From: an uncultured Clostridia bacterium
Lineage (GTDB): Bacteria; Bacillota; Clostridia; Christensenellales; CAG-138
Direction: 5' to 3'
DNA: 21,463 bases
Assembly (NCBI GenBank): GCA_937894955.1
Contig: CALAXO010000032.1
Coordinates: 1-21,463 of the forward strand
Part shown: piece after piece, positions 20,557 through 21,463 of the stretch
Position numbering within the stretch: position 1 is the stretch's first letter
How the letters are laid out: the number at the start of each line of letters is the position of its first letter
Made by a program: the position numbers and the translations under genes
The notes under the pieces: generated by a model
What the model saw: only the letters and a program-made list of their open reading frames with translations
What the model was told of the DNA's origin: nothing
Database searches by the model: none

Positions 20557-21463
20557 ATGAACGCTAATAAAATGACCCAAAAAACTCTTGAAACCCTTCA
20601 GCAGGCGCAATCGCTTGCCGAGGAGCGCAGGAATACCCAAGTCGGGCAGATTCACGTTTTCCATGCGCTGCTTGACGATCCGGATGATTTGAACGCCCAG
20701 CTCATGGCATCCATGGGTATTTCCACGGATGAACTCCGCGCCGCAATCGACACGGAGCTTGACAAACAGGCAACCTTCGGAAGCGGCGGCGGCGGGCAGG
20801 TTTATATGACTCCGGAGCTTAACTCCGTGCTCACTCGCGCCGAAGAGGAAGCAAAGCGCATGGGCGACAGTTTCGTTTCCGTTGAGCATATCATGCTCGG
20901 CCTTATCGAACGTGCCGACTATGTTGTGAAACCCCTGCTCAAACGGTTCGGAATCTTCCGCGACAAATACCTTGAAGCGCTGAAGGCCGTCCGCGGCAAC
21001 AGCAGAGTCAATTCCGACAATCCGGAAAGCACCTATGATGTTCTTAACAAATACGGACAGGATCTGACCGAACTTGCCCGGGCGCAGAAGCTTGACCCCG
21101 TTATCGGCCGTGATAACGAAATTCGCAGCGTTATCCGCATTCTTTCACGAAAAACAAAGAACAACCCCTGCCTTATCGGTGAACCCGGCGTCGGCAAGAC
21201 CGCTATCGCCGAGGGAATCGCACTGCGGCTGGCAAGCGGAGATGTTCCGTTCAGGCTTCAGGGTAAGGAGCTCTACCTGCTCGACCTCACCGCGCTTGTT
21301 GCAGGAACCCAGTTCAGGGGTCAGTTCGAGAGCCGCGTGAAGTCCCTCATTGACGAGATAAAGAACGCCGGAAACGTAATGCTGTTCATCGACGAGGTTC
21401 ACAACCTTGTCGGCACGGGCGACGCAGACGGCACGATGAACGCCGGAAATATGTTTAAGCCTG
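20557..21463 (+). CDS. clpB: ClpB disaggregase (3' end outside window)
   Basis: The visible 302 residues start at ATG 20557, with AAGGAG 9 bases upstream. Residues 1-145 hold the two Clp N-terminal repeats (TLETLQQAQSLAEERRN and LNSVLTRAEEEAKRMGDSFVSVEHIMLGL). The first AAA+ module follows: NKYGQDLTELARAQKLDPVIGRDNEIR, Walker A GEPGVGKT (208-215) and Walker B MLFIDE (275-280). The YGxDLTELA stretch and the spacing favour ClpB over ClpC. ClpB resolves protein aggregates with DnaK. The middle coiled coil and second AAA+ domain lie beyond the window, so ClpB versus ClpC cannot be fully settled. It is the only gene here with a CIRCE site. Confidence 0.9.
   Translation, partial: MNANKMTQKTLETLQQAQSLAEERRNTQVGQIHVFHALLDDPDDLNAQLMASMGISTDELRAAIDTELDKQATFGSGGGGQVYMTPELNSVLTRAEEEAKRMGDSFVSVEHIMLGLIERADYVVKPLLKRFGIFRDKYLEALKAVRGNSRVNSDNPESTYDVLNKYGQDLTELARAQKLDPVIGRDNEIRSVIRILSRKTKNNPCLIGEPGVGKTAIAEGIALRLASGDVPFRLQGKELYLLDLTALVAGTQFRGQFESRVKSLIDEIKNAGNVMLFIDEVHNLVGTGDADGTMNAGNMFKP

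Noticed and set aside
1..21463. CRISPR arrays, insertion sequences, prophage genes, integrases or rRNA
   Set aside because: I looked for regular spacer-repeat arrays, transposase motifs and conserved rRNA segments on both strands and saw none. The repeats present are short, local tandem duplications.

Overview
The window reads as a chromosomal segment of a Gram-positive, moderately GC-rich anaerobe of the Firmicutes, probably class Clostridia. Supporting signs are a split glycine decarboxylase (GcvPA plus GcvPB), the lspA-rluD-pyrR gene order, a CIRCE operator for HrcA in front of clpB, small DUF1540 and DUF1461 proteins, strong Shine-Dalgarno (SD) sites and frequent GTG/TTG starts. I cannot name the species.

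Layout. 1-1761 (+): the tail of a probable DUF4037 protein, then cca with a terminator. 1760-4737 (-): a DUF1540 mini-protein, a repeat-rich spacer, and a 778-residue protein made of about 470 residues of coiled coil fused to an alpha/beta hydrolase, with its own promoter. 4777-8930 (-): lspA - rluD - THUMP-type RNA methyltransferase - pyrR, transcribed from a promoter next to lspA. 9090-13923 (+): the glycine cleavage operon gcvT-gcvH-gcvPA-gcvPB, with its own promoter, an attenuator-like hairpin inside and a hairpin at the end. 13993-19463 (-): psuG, capA-like lipoprotein, DUF1461 membrane protein, tsaD, and last a TIR-STING gene starting 4 bases after the tsaD stop. 19606-20226: a spacer with four perfect DnaA boxes, then a small Dabb-domain gene (-) with its own promoter. 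20318-21463 (+): CIRCE-controlled clpB, cut by the window end.

Most genes are housekeeping: tRNA 3'-end and t6A maturation, rRNA modification, lipoprotein processing, pyrimidine control, one-carbon metabolism and protein disaggregation. Two proteins stand out. The first is the TIR-STING protein, a cyclic-dinucleotide receptor fused to a probable NAD-consuming domain. No CD-NTase or other CBASS gene lies beside it, and it is tied translationally to tsaD. The second is the coiled-coil/hydrolase fusion.

At the DNA level, the spacers carry many short tandem duplications (7-20 bp units), one of which doubles the pyrR ribosome-binding site. The DnaA-box cluster lies in a spacer with no dnaA or dnaN nearby. 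A 9-bp-stem hairpin sits exactly between the psuG SD and its start codons.
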